A stretch of DNA of 64,000 bases from contig NZ_JADHDY010000014.1 in NCBI RefSeq assembly GCF_016820535.1, positions 62,001 through 126,000 of the forward strand, in the 5' to 3' direction. Position numbers and translations under genes: made by a program. The stretch comes from Sporosarcina beigongshangi. GTDB taxonomy: Bacteria > Actinomycetota > Actinomycetes > Actinomycetales > Micrococcaceae. Below the pieces are notes generated by a model. It saw nothing but the letters and a program-made list of their open reading frames with translations, searched no databases and was not told the origin of the DNA. Below, piece after piece: positions 8,547-18,362 of this stretch (its first letter is position 1; each line of letters starts with the position of its first letter).

Positions 8547-10159
8547 TAGTTCTTCGTTGCACCTGAGTCGTCTGAGTCGCCCTCGGCGGCCAGTTCGGCG
8601 TCGATGGCCTTGGCCTTGACGTCATGGCGGTTGTTCAGCTCGGTCCAGATGCCGGCCTTGCGCTCGGCAGCCATCTCGGCCCGTGTGGCGGCCTTGGCGT
8701 CGCGGCGGTCCTGCTGTTCCTGGCGCTTCTGCGAACGCGTGGGGCGGTCTCCCAGGTCGAGAAGGCGCAGGTCCGTGCCGCGTGGCGCGGCAAGGTGCTC
8801 GGCGCCGCCCATCATGGTGGGCTCCCAGTCGAAGATCATGCCGTTGTCCCCGCCGATGACCACGGTATCCCCGGGTGTGGCACCGATCTTGAACAGTTCC
8901 TTCTCGACGCCGGCCTTCGCCAGGCGGTCTGCCAGGTAGCCGATTGCTTCCTCGTTCTGGAAGTCGGTCTGCTCAACCCAACGCTCGGGCTTCTCACCGC
9001 GAACACGGAACAAGGGGGCCAGGTTGCGCTCTTCACGGCGGATGGTGAAGGGCATGGAGTCGACGGCGCGCGGGCGCAGCACCACCGGGGCCACCTTGAC
9101 GGGCGCATCCGCGACAGCCTGGCGGGCTTCGCTGACAATCTCGGCCATGGCAAAGCCCAGCGCCTTCAGGCCCTCGTGGCTTGCCGCCGACACTTCAAAG
9201 ACGCGGTAGCCGCGGGCCTCAAGGTCGCCGCGCACAAATTCGGCCATGTCGCGGCCGTCGGGAGAGTCAACCTTGTTCAAGGCGATGAGGCGGGGACGGG
9301 CATTCAAGGGAACAACGTCGCCGTCGGATCCGGCAAAGCTCATGTCGACGGCGTAGCGGTCAAGTTCACGCTCGATGATGGCGAGATCGCTGATGGGGTC
9401 GCGGTCGGCTTCCAGGGCGGCGCAGTCAAGGACGTGCACGATGGCGGCGCAGCGCTCGACGTGGCGCAGGAAGTTGTGGCCCAGGCCCTTGCCTTCGCTG
9501 GCGCCTTCGATGAGGCCGGGGACATCGGCCATGGTGAAGCGGACGTCGCCGGCCTGGACCACACCAAGGTTAGGGATCAGGGTGGTGAAGGGGTAGTCGG
9601 CGATCTTGGGCCGGGCCGCCGACATGGCGGCGATCAGGCTGGACTTGCCGGCGGACGGGAAGCCGACCAGGGCGATGTCGGCGATGGACTTCAGCTCCAG
9701 GACGATGTCCTGCTCTTCACCGGCGATACCCAAGAGCGCGAAGCCCGGTGCCTTGCGCTTGAGGGAGGAAAGGGCGTGGTTGCCGAGCCCGCCCTGGCCG
9801 CCGGCTGCAGCAACATATTCCGTTCCGATGCCAACGAGGTCGGCCAGGACGTTGCCGTCCTTGTCCTTGATGACCGTGCCGTCGGGAACTTCAAGGATCA
9901 ACGAGGCCCCGTCCTTGCCGTCGCGCCAGTCGCCCATGCCGGGCTGGCCGTTGCCGCCGCGGCGGTGGGGTGCGTGGTGGAAGTCAAGAAGCGTGGTGGT
10001 CTGGTCGCTGACGCGGAAGGTGACACTGCCGCCGTCGCCGCCCTTGCCGCCGTCGGGCCCGCCCAAGGGCTTGAATTTTTCACTGTGAACGGAGACGCAG
10101 CCGTGGCCGCCAGTCCCGCCGGATACGTGCAAAACAACCCGGTCAACAAAGCTGGCCAC
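8546..10159 (-). CDS. obgE: Obg family GTPase
   Basis: 537 residues in three parts: the glycine-rich Obg fold (1-158, with [14 protein letters not shown]), the G domain (Walker [12 protein letters not shown] near 166, switch [22 protein letters not shown] near 290), and the long OCT-type C-terminal domain found in Gram-positive and actinobacterial Obg. The acidic/Ala tail continues about 60 residues beyond it. Known roles are ribosome assembly and stress response. It lies downstream of rplU-rpmA but behind a terminator, then runs into proB with a 1-nt overlap. Confidence 0.96.
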   Translation of the reverse strand: MASFVDRVVLHVSGGTGGHGCVSVHSEKFKPLGGPDGGKGGDGGSVTFRVSDQTTTLLDFHHAPHRRGGNGQPGMGDWRDGKDGASLILEVPDGTVIKDKDGNVLADLVGIGTEYVAAAGGQGGLGNHALSSLKRKAPGFALLGIAGEEQDIVLELKSIADIALVGFPSAGKSSLIAAMSAARPKIADYPFTTLIPNLGVVQAGDVRFTMADVPGLIEGASEGKGLGHNFLRHVERCAAIVHVLDCAALEADRDPISDLAIIERELDRYAVDMSFAGSDGDVVPLNARPRLIALNKVDSPDGRDMAEFVRGDLEARGYRVFEVSAASHEGLKALGFAMAEIVSEARQAVADAPVKVAPVVLRPRAVDSMPFTIRREERNLAPLFRVRGEKPERWVEQTDFQNEEAIGYLADRLAKAGVEKELFKIGATPGDTVVIGGDNGMIFDWEPTMMGGAEHLAAPRGTDLRLLDLGDRPTRSQKRQEQQDRRDAKAATRAEMAAERKAGIWTELNNRHDVKAKAIDAELAAEGDSDDSGATKN

Positions 10160-10263
10160 TGAAATCTCCTTGAATAGAACTTGCTATGCGTACTAATTCT
10201 AGTCCGCCACTTCGCAGCGCCCCGTGTCCGGTCGGCGCAGCTGTTACAAAAACTTGCTGGTGT

Positions 10264-10305
10264 TAAAAGCCAGTGGAGCGAGCCATGCGGCCCGCTCCAC
10301 TGGAA
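10264..10305 (-). terminator. Terminator after rpmA
   Basis: A perfect 11-bp stem CCAGTGGAGCG (10270-10280 with 10293-10303), followed on the minus strand by CTTTTAAC. It separates rplU-rpmA from obgE, which must therefore have its own promoter or depend on read-through. Confidence 0.85.
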
Positions 10306-10316
10306 AAGCTTCGGTA

Positions 10317-10574
10317 TTAGACCGTAGCTGCAACGATGTTCACAACGCGACGTCCACGACGCGTGCCGAACTCGACTGCGCCTGCGTCCAATGCGAACAG
10401 CGTGTCGTCCTTGCCACGGCCAACGCTGACGCCGGGGTGGAAGTGAGTGCCGCGCTGGCGGACGATGATCTCGCCAGCCTTGACAACCTGACCGCCGAAG
10501 CGCTTCACACCCAGGTACTGAGCGTTGGAGTCACGACCGTTGCGAGTGGAACTCGCACCCTTTTTATGTGCCAT
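10317..10574 (-). CDS. rpmA: 50S ribosomal protein L27
   Basis: 85 residues beginning [22 protein letters not shown], the near-invariant L27 N-terminus, with the [18 protein letters not shown] core. L27 reaches toward the peptidyl transferase centre. It lies 58 nt downstream of rplU, with a terminator just after. Confidence 0.98.
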   Translation of the reverse strand: MAHKKGASSTRNGRDSNAQYLGVKRFGGQVVKAGEIIVRQRGTHFHPGVSVGRGKDDTLFALDAGAVEFGTRRGRRVVNIVAATV

Positions 10575-10632
10575 TTGAAAATGCCTGCCTTTTTACTAAA
10601 AATTCTAAGAGGATCGAACTTGTTTCGCCTGA

Positions 10633-10941
10633 TTAGGCGATTGAAGTGATCTTGACCTTGGACAGTTCCTGACGGTGACCCTGACGCTTCTTGTATCCGG
10701 TCTTGTTCTTGAACTTCTGGATGACAATCTTCGGACCGCGGAGGTCCTCCAACTTCTCAGCCGTAACCTTCACATTAGCCAGGTCCTTCGCGGCGGTGGT
10801 GAGCTTGTCACCATCAACCAGGAGCAGAGCGGGCAGCTCAAGCGTGCTGCCGACTCCACCGGGGACGCGGTTCATGGTCACGTAGTCTCCGACGGAAACC
10901 TTTTCTTGACGGCCGCCTGCGCGGACAATCGCGTACACCAC
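10633..10941 (-). CDS. rplU: 50S ribosomal protein L21
   Basis: 102 residues from the GTG at 10941 give [15 protein letters not shown], the family N-terminus, and end in the conserved [16 protein letters not shown]...KVKITSIA. A second GTG four codons upstream (10953) is also possible but lies almost on top of the purine-rich GAGAAG, so the shorter form is preferred. It binds 23S rRNA and is co-transcribed with rpmA. Confidence 0.96.
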   Translation of the reverse strand: MVYAIVRAGGRQEKVSVGDYVTMNRVPGGVGSTLELPALLLVDGDKLTTAAKDLANVKVTAEKLEDLRGPKIVIQKFKNKTGYKKRQGHRQELSKVKITSIA

Positions 10942-11143
10942 TGGGGAACTCACTTCTCTCGACGTTTATTACAAAGTTTTTGTGCCGGCTGCGAATCGTG
11001 TTTGACCGCTGCCAACCGCATGCTTCCGCGGTTCGGAATCGAACTGGTGCGGAGTGCATACTACGTGCCTCAACGCCGTGGACCTCAATGGAGTTCTGCC
11101 ATGGAGTGGTTGCCCTAGGTGTTGGCGTAAGCACCGAAGATCA

Positions 11144-11173
11144 AGAATACGCTAATTCCGGCTCCGGGAGCAA
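11144..11173 (-). promoter_or_regulatory. Candidate promoter for rplU-rpmA
   Basis: On the minus strand TTGCTC (11168-11173) and TATTCT (11144-11149) lie 18 bp apart, about 200 bp upstream of rplU. The stretch 10942-11299 has no gene; this is the only promoter-like pair I found in it, and it implies a long leader. Weak -35. Confidence 0.35.
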
Positions 11174-11299
11174 ATGACACTGGTTCCCAACCCCCGGGAG
11201 GCGTCCCGCGCAACAATGTGTTGCAGGAGCTTCTCCAAGGGTTTTTGAAACCGTACTGAACTACAGTAGCGTGCCCGTGCGGCGTAATGGCGTTTTTCC

Positions 11300-11342
11300 G
11301 CACCTGACCCGCCGCCTTTTTCACGGCGGGGCGGGTGCTTTT
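11300..11342 (+). terminator. Plus-strand terminator-like hairpin downstream of thiD-tenA
   Basis: A 15-bp stem with one mismatch and one wobble (11300-11314 with 11324-11338) is followed by TTTT only on the plus strand, although both neighbouring genes are on the minus strand. A second small hairpin CCCGGCG...CGCCGGG (11350-11366) lies right at the thiD-tenA stop. Either this stops thiD-tenA without a T run, or it ends an unseen plus-strand RNA. Confidence 0.55.
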
Positions 11343-11367
11343 AATCACCCCGGCGTTTCGCCGGGCC

Positions 11368-12903
11368 TCAGATGCCTGTGCCCTCCACGCGCTCCTGCCG
11401 GTGCGGAGCGTCAAAGAAGTCAACCTCGTACTGTGCTGAGTGGGCGAAGGCCTCACGCATGCGGGCGCGCTCCGCGGCGGAGCCGTTGCGGGCCGCGGCG
11501 TCAAGGAAGCCGATGGCCGTGTCCGTGGCCTGGGCGAAGTCGTCATCCGCGTACGTGGCCAGCCAACTTCCGTAAGGATGCGCGCCGTCGTGCCTGAGAT
11601 AGTCCGCATGTAAAACCCGGCCAACCTCCGCATAAAGCCAGTAGCAGGGCAGCACCGCGGCCACCACCTCGCCGTAGGTCCCGGCAAAGGCCACCGCCTG
11701 CAGGTGGTCGACATAGTGCTTGGTGACGGGCCCCTGCGGCGACTCGGCCGGGTAGCGGCTGAGCCAGTCCCGGTGCAGGGCCAGCTCCACGTCAAGGCAG
11801 TTCTGGGCACCCGACGCCCAGAACTTCTGCTCCTCCTCCGTGGGCGCCAGCGCGCTGGCCCGCGCCAGGACGCGTGAATACGTGCCAAGATACAGCGCGT
11901 CCTGCGCCAGGTAGTAGGCGAAACGGTCGCGGTGCAGGGTGCCTGCCGCCAGCTCGCGGATGAAGTCCAGCCCAAAGATGGCCTCCCGCTGCGGTGCACA
12001 GTCGTTCCACAGGAGCCTGCTGAACGAGTCAAGGTCAGGGGCCGCGGTCCCCCACAGCCTGTGCATGTGGTTGACGGGTCCGGCGCCCTCCCCCACCTCA
12101 AGGACCGCCGAGGACTCCAGCGCCCCCACCAGCCACGCCTTCGCGGTTCGCACCGATTCCGCCCAGTCCCCCGTGTGCACCTGCAGCGTGGCCACGGCAG
12201 CCGAGAGCGAGCAGCCGGTCCCGTGCGTGTTTGCGGTGTGGATGCGCGGCGCCGTGAACTCATGCACCGTGCCGTCCGGCTCCACGAGTGCATCCATGCA
12301 TGCCTCCCCCGGCAGGTGACCGCCCTTCACGAGCACGCGGACATCGTGGGCGGCTGCAAATTCGCGGCCCTGCGCCACGGCCTGTTCCCAGTCCGCTGCT
12401 TCCGGCCGTCCCAGCAGCGCGCCGAGTTCGGGGATGTTGGGGGTGACAAGGTCGGTGTTCGCCAGGAGCGACAACAGGGCCGCCAGCGCCTCGGGCGGCA
12501 TGAGCACGTCACCGCTGGTCGCCACCATCACCGGGTCAAGCACGACGGCGGGTGGCCGGGTTTGCGCCAGCCAGCCGGCCACCGCTTCCATCACCTCCGC
12601 GCTGCCCAGCATGCCGATCTTCACCGCGTCGATGGTGATGTCTTCCGACAGTGCGTCCAGTTGGGCGCGCAGGAATGCGGCCGGGGGCACGTGCACCTGC
12701 TGCACGCCGCGGGTGTTTTGGGCGGTCAACGCCGTAATGGCGGCCATGGCGTAGCCCCCGTGGGCCGAAATCGACTTGATGTCGGCCTGGATCCCGGCAC
12801 CTCCCGAGGGGTCGGACCCGGCGATGCTCACCACCCGGGGGTGGCGCTGCGCCGTGGCGGGGCGGGGTTGGCGGGCACCCGGAAATAGTGCTGTTGCAGT
12901 CAT
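11368..12903 (-). CDS. thiD: Bifunctional HMP/HMP-P kinase ThiD fused to TenA
   Basis: 511 residues. The N-terminal ~265 are ThiD (SIAGSDPSGGAGIQADIK, KIGMLGS, VLDPVMVATSGD, HGTGCSLSAA), which phosphorylates hydroxymethylpyrimidine twice for thiamine synthesis. The remainder is a TenA domain (about 290-505) with the catalytic Cys in VAAVLPCYWLYAEVG and a late Glu in SAQYEVDFF. TenA hydrolyses aminopyrimidines salvaged from damaged thiamine, so the fusion joins salvage to phosphorylation. A TPP riboswitch sits directly upstream, so end-product repression is expected. The gene is inserted between rne and rplU, which are often close neighbours in relatives. Confidence 0.95.
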   Translation of the reverse strand: MTATALFPGARQPRPATAQRHPRVVSIAGSDPSGGAGIQADIKSISAHGGYAMAAITALTAQNTRGVQQVHVPPAAFLRAQLDALSEDITIDAVKIGMLGSAEVMEAVAGWLAQTRPPAVVLDPVMVATSGDVLMPPEALAALLSLLANTDLVTPNIPELGALLGRPEAADWEQAVAQGREFAAAHDVRVLVKGGHLPGEACMDALVEPDGTVHEFTAPRIHTANTHGTGCSLSAAVATLQVHTGDWAESVRTAKAWLVGALESSAVLEVGEGAGPVNHMHRLWGTAAPDLDSFSRLLWNDCAPQREAIFGLDFIRELAAGTLHRDRFAYYLAQDALYLGTYSRVLARASALAPTEEEQKFWASGAQNCLDVELALHRDWLSRYPAESPQGPVTKHYVDHLQAVAFAGTYGEVVAAVLPCYWLYAEVGRVLHADYLRHDGAHPYGSWLATYADDDFAQATDTAIGFLDAAARNGSAAERARMREAFAHSAQYEVDFFDAPHRQERVEGTGI

Positions 12904-12906
12904 GAG

Positions 12907-12985
12907 GACATCCCTTCGCCGGTGCTAGCCGGGCAGGTTCAACGGGTATTGTCTCAGCCGGCCCTTGTGGCCTGGCACCCCGTGT
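12907..12985 (-). promoter_or_regulatory. TPP riboswitch (THI element)
   Basis: Read on the minus strand the leader contains GGCTGAGAC, ACCCGTTGAACCTG and GCTAGCACCGGCGAAGGGA in the order of the conserved thi box, closed by GGGGTGCC at the 5' side. It ends a few bases before the thiD-tenA ATG at 12903, so the AGGGA strand can mask the ribosome binding site; control is probably translational. Confidence 0.95.
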
Positions 12986-13265
12986 CGCCCTCCAGCCTAT
13001 CCACAAACCTGGCCGGGATCCCCATTGTTGAGCCCATGGTCAAGGGAAAAGCAGCAGGGCTGCAACGTTGCAGGGTTTGGTGGAGGGCCTGCCTGCCACT
13101 AGGGCAGCCACGGGGCCAAGGACTTCCGCAAGATGGTTCTGGTGGTTCTCATTGGCTGGGTGCCGCCCTTCTCTGGGGTCCACGCAGACGCAGCAGGCGT
13201 CGACACGGCATTGGATGCAGGGAGCTCGATGTTGTCACAGGCCGTCACAGAGCACGTCGGAGTGC

Positions 13266-13308
13266 AAAACGGCGGGGGCCGAACCACGATTGTGGTTCGG
13301 ACCCCGCC
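13266..13308 (-). terminator. Terminator of rne
   Basis: A 17-bp stem (13271-13287 with 13292-13308, one mismatch) is followed by GTTTTGC on the minus strand, 33 nt after the rne stop. The stretch between it and the TPP riboswitch (12986-13265) has no gene that I can support and should carry the thiD-tenA promoter. Confidence 0.85.
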
Positions 13309-13340
13309 CTTAGGTTAACGCCACCCGGTCATAGCGGGTG

Positions 13341-16300
13341 TTACAGCTCGGACGCGGGGACCCCCACGCCAAGGATGATCGGTTCGGCGCTCTTCTTCAC
13401 CGGTTCAGCCTTCGGGGCGGCAACCTCGGCGCTGCTGTGCGGTGCCGATCCCGTGCCCGTGACAGGGGCGTCGGACGTTTCCACGGTGGTGTCGGCCCCG
13501 CCCTGGGCACTGCGGGCGCTGCGGTTGCGGCGGCTGCGGCGTGAGCGCGAACGGCTGCCGGATTCCTCGGTGCTGCGGCCTTCCTGGTCGGGAGCCACCA
13601 GCTGGTCCAGGGCTTCGGCCAGCCCTGCCAGCGCAGCCACCTGCTCTGCATTGTTGGGCTGGGCGAAGTCGCTGCTTTCGCTGCGGTGCCCGCGCGGCAG
13701 CTCGATGGCTTCCCCGCCCAAGGTGAGCGTCGCAGTGTCGCGGCTTCCCTCCGTCACATTGTCATCATGGGCGGCAGCCGGCGCGGGTGCCGAAACGTGG
13801 GCCCCGCCGTCGTGCTCATGGTGGGAGGCGGCAGCAATGGTGGCCAGTGCGGCGCGTGCCTCATGCGCCTTCTGCGCTCGGGCAGCCTCGGTGGTCTCGT
13901 CAACCACGGGTGCCGGGCTGTCCTCATGCGCATCGTTTTCGTTCTGGTTGGAACGGGCGTTGCGGTTGCGCTTGCGCTCACTGCGGGTGGAGCGGTTGGC
14001 GGTGCGCTCACCCTCGCGGTTTTCGTGTCGGGGGGTGTGCGCGGCGGCAGCCTCAACCGCGGGCGAATGCGTGCGGCGGTGCTCCACGGGGATCTCGTGG
14101 GTGACCATGCCGCGGCCGGCGCAGGTGGCGCACTGCTCGCCAAAGACCTCGAGCAGGCCGGTTCCCATGCGCTTGCGCGTCATCTGGACCAGGCCCAGCG
14201 AGGTGACCTCGGCGACCTGGTGCTTGGTGCGGTCCCGGCCCAGGCATTCGACGAGGCGGCGCAGGACCAGATCGCGGTTGGATTCCAGGACCATGTCGAT
14301 GAAGTCGATGACGATGATGCCGCCGATGTCGCGCAGGCGCAGCTGGCGGACAACTTCCTCGGCCGCCTCCAGGTTGTTCTTGGTGACGGTTTCCTCGAGG
14401 TTGCCGCCGGATCCGGTGAACTTGCCGGTGTTCACGTCAACGACTGTCATGGCTTCGGTGCGGTCGATCACCAGGGAGCCGCCGGAGGGCAGGAAGACCT
14501 TGCGTTCCAGGGCCTTGTTGATCTGCTCGTCGATGCGGTGCGCCGCGAAGATGTCCTCGGGCTTGGTCCACTTTTCCAGGCGGTCCAACAGGTCCGGGGC
14601 CACGTAGGTCACGTACGCCTCGATGGTGTCCCAGGCGTCCTCGCCGGAGACGATCAGCTTGCTGAAGTCCTCGTTGAAGACGTCGCGGACCACTTTGATG
14701 GTCAGGTCGGGCTCGGCGTAGAGCATTTCCGGTGCGAGCGTCTTGGTGGAGGAGGCTCGGTTGTTGATGCCCTCCCACTGGGCGCGCAGCCGGTTGATGT
14801 CGTTGGTGAGCTCTTCCTCGCTGGCGCCTTCGGCCGCGGTGCGCACGATGACGCCGGCGTTCTCGGGCAGGTGGTCCTTCAGGACGCGCTTGAGGCGGTT
14901 GCGCTCGACGTCGGGCAGCTTGCGGGAGATGCCGGTCATGGAACCGCCGGGCACAAACACCAGGTAGCGGCCGGGCAGGGAGATCTGGCTGGTCAGCCGG
15001 GCACCCTTGTGGCCGACCGGGTCCTTGGAGACCTGGACGAGAACGGAATCGCCGGACTTCAGCGCGTTCTCGATGCGGCGCGGCTGGCCGTTGAGGTTGG
15101 CGGCGTCCCAGTCGACTTCGCCGGCGTACAGCACGGCATTGCGGCCGCGGCCAATGTCGACGAAGGCGGCTTCCATGCTGGGCAGCACGTTCTGGACCTT
15201 GCCCAGGTAGACGTTGCCGATCAGGGAGTCCTGCTGGGTCTTGGAGACGAAGTGCTCGGCCAGGATGCCGTCCTCCAGGACGCCGATCTGGATCCGGTCG
15301 TCGGCCTGGTTGACCACCATGACGCGGTCCACGGACTCGCGGCGGGCCAGGAACTCGGCTTCGGTGATGACGGTGCGGCGGCGGCCGGAGTCGCGGGAGT
15401 CGCGGCGGCGCTGCTTCTTCGCCTCGAGGCGGGTGGAGCCGCGCAGGCTCGTGACGCGGTTGCTGGACGTGGACTCGGCCGGGGTGCGCGGGGCGCGGAC
15501 GCGGGTCACCGTGTTGGGCGGGTCCTCGTCGCTGCCGCCGGTCAATTCCAGATCGGCGTCACCGCGGCGGCGGCGACGGCGGCGGCGGGAGGTCACGCCG
15601 TCGTCCGTTCCCTCGGCTTCCTCGCCATCATGGCCGGCATCGTCGTCGGACTCGACGGATTCTGTGGGCTCGGCGTCGTTGCTGCGGGCACGGCGGTTGC
15701 GGTTGCGGCCGCGGCTGCGGCGCTCGCCTTCGTCATCCTGCTCGTCCTGCTCCTCCGCGCCTGCGGCGGGAACGGCAAGGCTGAGGTCGGGGGCCAGGAA
15801 CAGGGCCGACACGCCAGCGGAGGGTTCCATGAACAAGGATTCGGTCACGTGGACATCAGCGGCCTTGGCGCCGGGGTCAACGGACTCTGCGGGTGCGGGC
15901 TCCGGGGCCGCGGCGGACTCCGCGGCAGCAGCGGGGGTTGACTCGGCAGCAACCGCGGCGGCGGGCGCTGCGTTCCGGGCCGGTGCTTCGGCTTCGGCTT
16001 CGGCAGGAGCATTGGCGGCGGGCGCCGTGGCGGCGGGGCCGGCCTTGGCGGTGGCGCGGCGGCGGCTGCGGACGGGCGCGGCGGCCGGTGCAGACTCGGG
16101 TGCGGGATCAGGCTCGTCCACGGGTGCCGCAGGCTCAACTGCAGCTTCCACGGGTGCAGCCTTGGCCGGCGAGGAAGTCTTGCGCGTGGCACGCCGGGCG
16201 GGGGCCTTTGCGGGCTTGTCTGCAGGCTCGACAGTTGCACCTTCAGGTGTGCTCGCGGCAGCCTCGGCAGCGTCCTTCTTGGCCGCTGCGGCTTTCGCTG

Positions 16301-16802
16301 CGGCTGCCTTGGTGGGTGCCTTGGCCGTGGCCTTGGCAGCCGTCTTGGCGGCAGGGGCCTTGGCCGGCTCGGCGGCAGGGGCCTCGGGTGCGGTGATCTT
16401 GGTGGCGGGGGCCTTCGCGGCCCGGCTGCGTCGTGCCGGAGCCTTGGTTGCAGGCTCGGCTGAGGCATCGTGGCTCAGGGCCAGCTCGCCCTGGACGGCC
16501 TGCTCGGGGGATTCCGTTGCGGTTGAGGCTGCACCCGGTGCGGTGACGGGCGAGGAGGCGCGGCGCCGGGGCGCACGCTTTGCCGGGGCTGCGGGTGCTT
16601 CGTCGGCGGCGGCCGGAGCCGCGGCCTCCTGGGCCGTGCCTGTGATTGCGTCCAACAGCGACGGTTCTTCCGTGTTGGTCACGGGCGCCGTGGCTTTTTT
16701 TGCACGGGTGCGGCGCACGGGGGCCTTCTTGGCGGGTGCACCGGCAGCGTCCGCACCGGCGGGTGCTTCAGTGTTTTCGGGTGTGGGCTGTTCATTGACC
16801 AT
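13341..16802 (-). CDS. rne: Ribonuclease E/G family protein
   Basis: 1153 residues from the ATG at 16802. The first ~450 are low complexity: Ala/Lys/Pro-rich histone H1-like repeats, then acidic stretches and an Arg cluster (SRRRRRRRRG near 407). The catalytic core starts near 495 with the S1 domain (RIQIGVLEDGILAEHFV), then the metal-binding region with VDVNTGKFTG near 787 and IVIDFIDM near 833, and the Zn-link CATCAGRG near 891. The last ~250 residues are again disordered. Flexible arms on both sides of the core are typical of actinobacterial RNase E and serve RNA and partner binding. It handles mRNA decay and rRNA processing. Confidence 0.95.
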   Translation of the reverse strand: MVNEQPTPENTEAPAGADAAGAPAKKAPVRRTRAKKATAPVTNTEEPSLLDAITGTAQEAAAPAAADEAPAAPAKRAPRRRASSPVTAPGAASTATESPEQAVQGELALSHDASAEPATKAPARRSRAAKAPATKITAPEAPAAEPAKAPAAKTAAKATAKAPTKAAAAKAAAAKKDAAEAAASTPEGATVEPADKPAKAPARRATRKTSSPAKAAPVEAAVEPAAPVDEPDPAPESAPAAAPVRSRRRATAKAGPAATAPAANAPAEAEAEAPARNAAPAAAVAAESTPAAAAESAAAPEPAPAESVDPGAKAADVHVTESLFMEPSAGVSALFLAPDLSLAVPAAGAEEQDEQDDEGERRSRGRNRNRRARSNDAEPTESVESDDDAGHDGEEAEGTDDGVTSRRRRRRRRGDADLELTGGSDEDPPNTVTRVRAPRTPAESTSSNRVTSLRGSTRLEAKKQRRRDSRDSGRRRTVITEAEFLARRESVDRVMVVNQADDRIQIGVLEDGILAEHFVSKTQQDSLIGNVYLGKVQNVLPSMEAAFVDIGRGRNAVLYAGEVDWDAANLNGQPRRIENALKSGDSVLVQVSKDPVGHKGARLTSQISLPGRYLVFVPGGSMTGISRKLPDVERNRLKRVLKDHLPENAGVIVRTAAEGASEEELTNDINRLRAQWEGINNRASSTKTLAPEMLYAEPDLTIKVVRDVFNEDFSKLIVSGEDAWDTIEAYVTYVAPDLLDRLEKWTKPEDIFAAHRIDEQINKALERKVFLPSGGSLVIDRTEAMTVVDVNTGKFTGSGGNLEETVTKNNLEAAEEVVRQLRLRDIGGIIVIDFIDMVLESNRDLVLRRLVECLGRDRTKHQVAEVTSLGLVQMTRKRMGTGLLEVFGEQCATCAGRGMVTHEIPVEHRRTHSPAVEAAAAHTPRHENREGERTANRSTRSERKRNRNARSNQNENDAHEDSPAPVVDETTEAARAQKAHEARAALATIAAASHHEHDGGAHVSAPAPAAAHDDNVTEGSRDTATLTLGGEAIELPRGHRSESSDFAQPNNAEQVAALAGLAEALDQLVAPDQEGRSTEESGSRSRSRRSRRNRSARSAQGGADTTVETSDAPVTGTGSAPHSSAEVAAPKAEPVKKSAEPIILGVGVPASEL

Positions 16803-17130
16803 TTGGGCATTGCCTTCGCGCCGGGGCGGCACCCCCACATCGGATGCCGATACCGGCAGATGTGCCAACACCCGCAGGCGTTGACGGAAGTCGTCTAATT
16901 GCTTTACAGGCGGCACCAACTTTACGGGTGCGCAAGCTCTGCAAAACCAATGGTTCGCGATAAACGGGGCCGATGGATGGCTGCCCTCGTGGCAGTCCCG
17001 TCACCGGCAGCCCGTTGGCGTGCCATTGGACCGGGGAGCGCATGTGGATCGCCCACCAGCCAAACCCATTGTCTCACACGCACCTTGTCGTGACGGCAGT
17101 TTCGCGCAGGGCGCGCCATGTTTCGCGCGC

Positions 17131-17136
17131 TACAAT
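17131..17136 (+). promoter_or_regulatory. Candidate -10 box of the VKOR gene
   Basis: TACAAT lies 36 nt upstream of the VKOR ATG; no good -35 hexamer is visible. The divergent interval 16803-17172 holds no gene. It contains two TTTCGCGC repeats (17100-17107 and 17120-17127) 20 bp apart just before the -10, possibly a regulator site. The rne promoter must also lie here but I cannot place it. Confidence 0.45.
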
Positions 17137-17172
17137 CAGGACACAAATGCCGCCACACACCGTAAGGACATC

Positions 17173-17808
17173 ATGCCGAGCACGAAAGCCTCCACCAGCG
17201 ACCCGACCGAGCGGGACTTGCCAGCCCTCTCCCGTGCCAGGCCGTTTGGATGGTTCCTTGTCATTGCCGGCGGCATCGCCTGGATTGCCTCCTTCACTCT
17301 GGTGCTGGAGCGGGTGGAACTGTACAAGAACCCGAACGCCGTGGTCAGCTGCGACATCAACTCCTGGATTTCCTGCGGCGACGTCATGAAAACCCCGCAG
17401 GCTGCCATCCTGGGCTTCCCGAACCCGTTCATCGGCGTCGTGGCCTTCGCCATCGTGGTGACCACCGGCATGGTCCTGCTGGCCGGCGCCCGGATGCAGC
17501 GCTGGTACTGGATCGGCATGCAGGTGGGCATCACCGCCGGCATGGCCCTGGTGGGATGGTTCTGGTTCACGGCCGTGTACACCCTCGCCATCCTGTGCCC
17601 CTACTGCATGGTGGTCTGGGCCATGATGATTCCGCTCTTTGTCTTCACCACGGTGCGCAACCTCAACCACGGCATCATCCCAGCACCGGCCGGCCTCACC
17701 AAGTTCGCGAACGGCTGGGCCTGGGTCATCGTGGGCCTGCTTTACCTCGCCACGTTGGCCTCGATCTTCTTCAAGTTCATGAACCTGATCATCACCTCCA
17801 ACGCCTAG
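17173..17808 (+). CDS. Vitamin K epoxide reductase family protein
   Basis: 211 residues from ATG 17173, with AAGGA five bases upstream. A short charged N-terminus is followed by four to five membrane spans. The paired cysteines expected of bacterial VKOR are present: CDINSWISC in the loop after span 1 and the CPYC redox centre near residue 143. In bacteria such proteins reoxidise a DsbA-like thiol oxidase using quinone. There is no fused thioredoxin domain here, so a separate partner is needed. It runs away from rne and ends at a hairpin shared with ndk. Confidence 0.92.
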   Translation: MPSTKASTSDPTERDLPALSRARPFGWFLVIAGGIAWIASFTLVLERVELYKNPNAVVSCDINSWISCGDVMKTPQAAILGFPNPFIGVVAFAIVVTTGMVLLAGARMQRWYWIGMQVGITAGMALVGWFWFTAVYTLAILCPYCMVVWAMMIPLFVFTTVRNLNHGIIPAPAGLTKFANGWAWVIVGLLYLATLASIFFKFMNLIITSNA

Positions 17809-17850
17809 GCCTCCATCCGACGCTCCTGCGGTTCCGGGGCTGTTAAACGC

Positions 17851-17883
17851 CGAAGGGCACCTCCCGCTGGGAGGTGCCCTTCG
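17851..17883. terminator. Hairpin between convergent VKOR gene and ndk
   Basis: A perfect 14-bp stem CGAAGGGCACCTCC (17851-17864 with 17870-17883). No long T run is present on either strand, but its place between two convergent stops suggests a bidirectional terminator. Confidence 0.7.
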
Positions 17884-17909
17884 CCGTCGTGCCTGGAATT
17901 GCTCAGCGC

Positions 17910-18326
17910 CTAGGCGAACCAGATGGCGATCTCGCGCTCCGCAGACTCGACGGAGTCGGAGCCGTGGACCAGGTTCTGCTGGACCTTCAGGCCCCAGTCG
18001 CGGCCGAAGTCACCGCGGATGGTGCCGGGTGCGGCGGTGGTGGGGTCGGTGGTGCCGGCGAGGGAACGGAAGCCCTCGATGACGCGGTGGCCCTCGAAGA
18101 TCGCGGCCACAACCGGGCCGGAGAGCATGAACTCGACCAGCGGTTCGTAGAACGGCTTGCCAACATGCTCGGCGTAGTGCGCCTCAAGCTGCTCGCGGGT
18201 TGCGTTGACCTTCTTCAGCTCGGCCAGGGTGTAGCCCTTGGCCTCGATGCGGGAAAGGACTTCGCCGGACAGGTTGCGGGCCACGCCGTCGGGCTTGACC
18301 AGGACAAGGGTGCGCTCAATGCTCAC
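17910..18326 (-). CDS. ndk: Nucleoside diphosphate kinase
   Basis: 138 residues with [13 protein letters not shown] at the start and the phosphorylated histidine in NLVHGSDS (His121). It moves the gamma phosphate between nucleoside triphosphates. It lies 36 nt after the DUF4233 gene and is the last gene of the ileS-folC-DUF4233-ndk run. Confidence 0.97.
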   Translation of the reverse strand: MSIERTLVLVKPDGVARNLSGEVLSRIEAKGYTLAELKKVNATREQLEAHYAEHVGKPFYEPLVEFMLSGPVVAAIFEGHRVIEGFRSLAGTTDPTTAAPGTIRGDFGRDWGLKVQQNLVHGSDSVESAEREIAIWFA

Positions 18327-18362
18327 AGTTACTCCATTGCTAGATAGTTAAGGGATCGGCTT

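Noticed and set aside
13686-15941. A 751-codon plus-strand reading frame inside rne
   Set aside because: Exact opposite of the RNase E catalytic domain, whose motifs are clear; long antisense frames are expected in very GC-rich genes.
16803-16919. Upstream extension of rne by 39 codons
   Set aside because: No similarity to RNase E, while the ATG at 16802 has a fitting position; the extension would run into the divergent VKOR promoter region.
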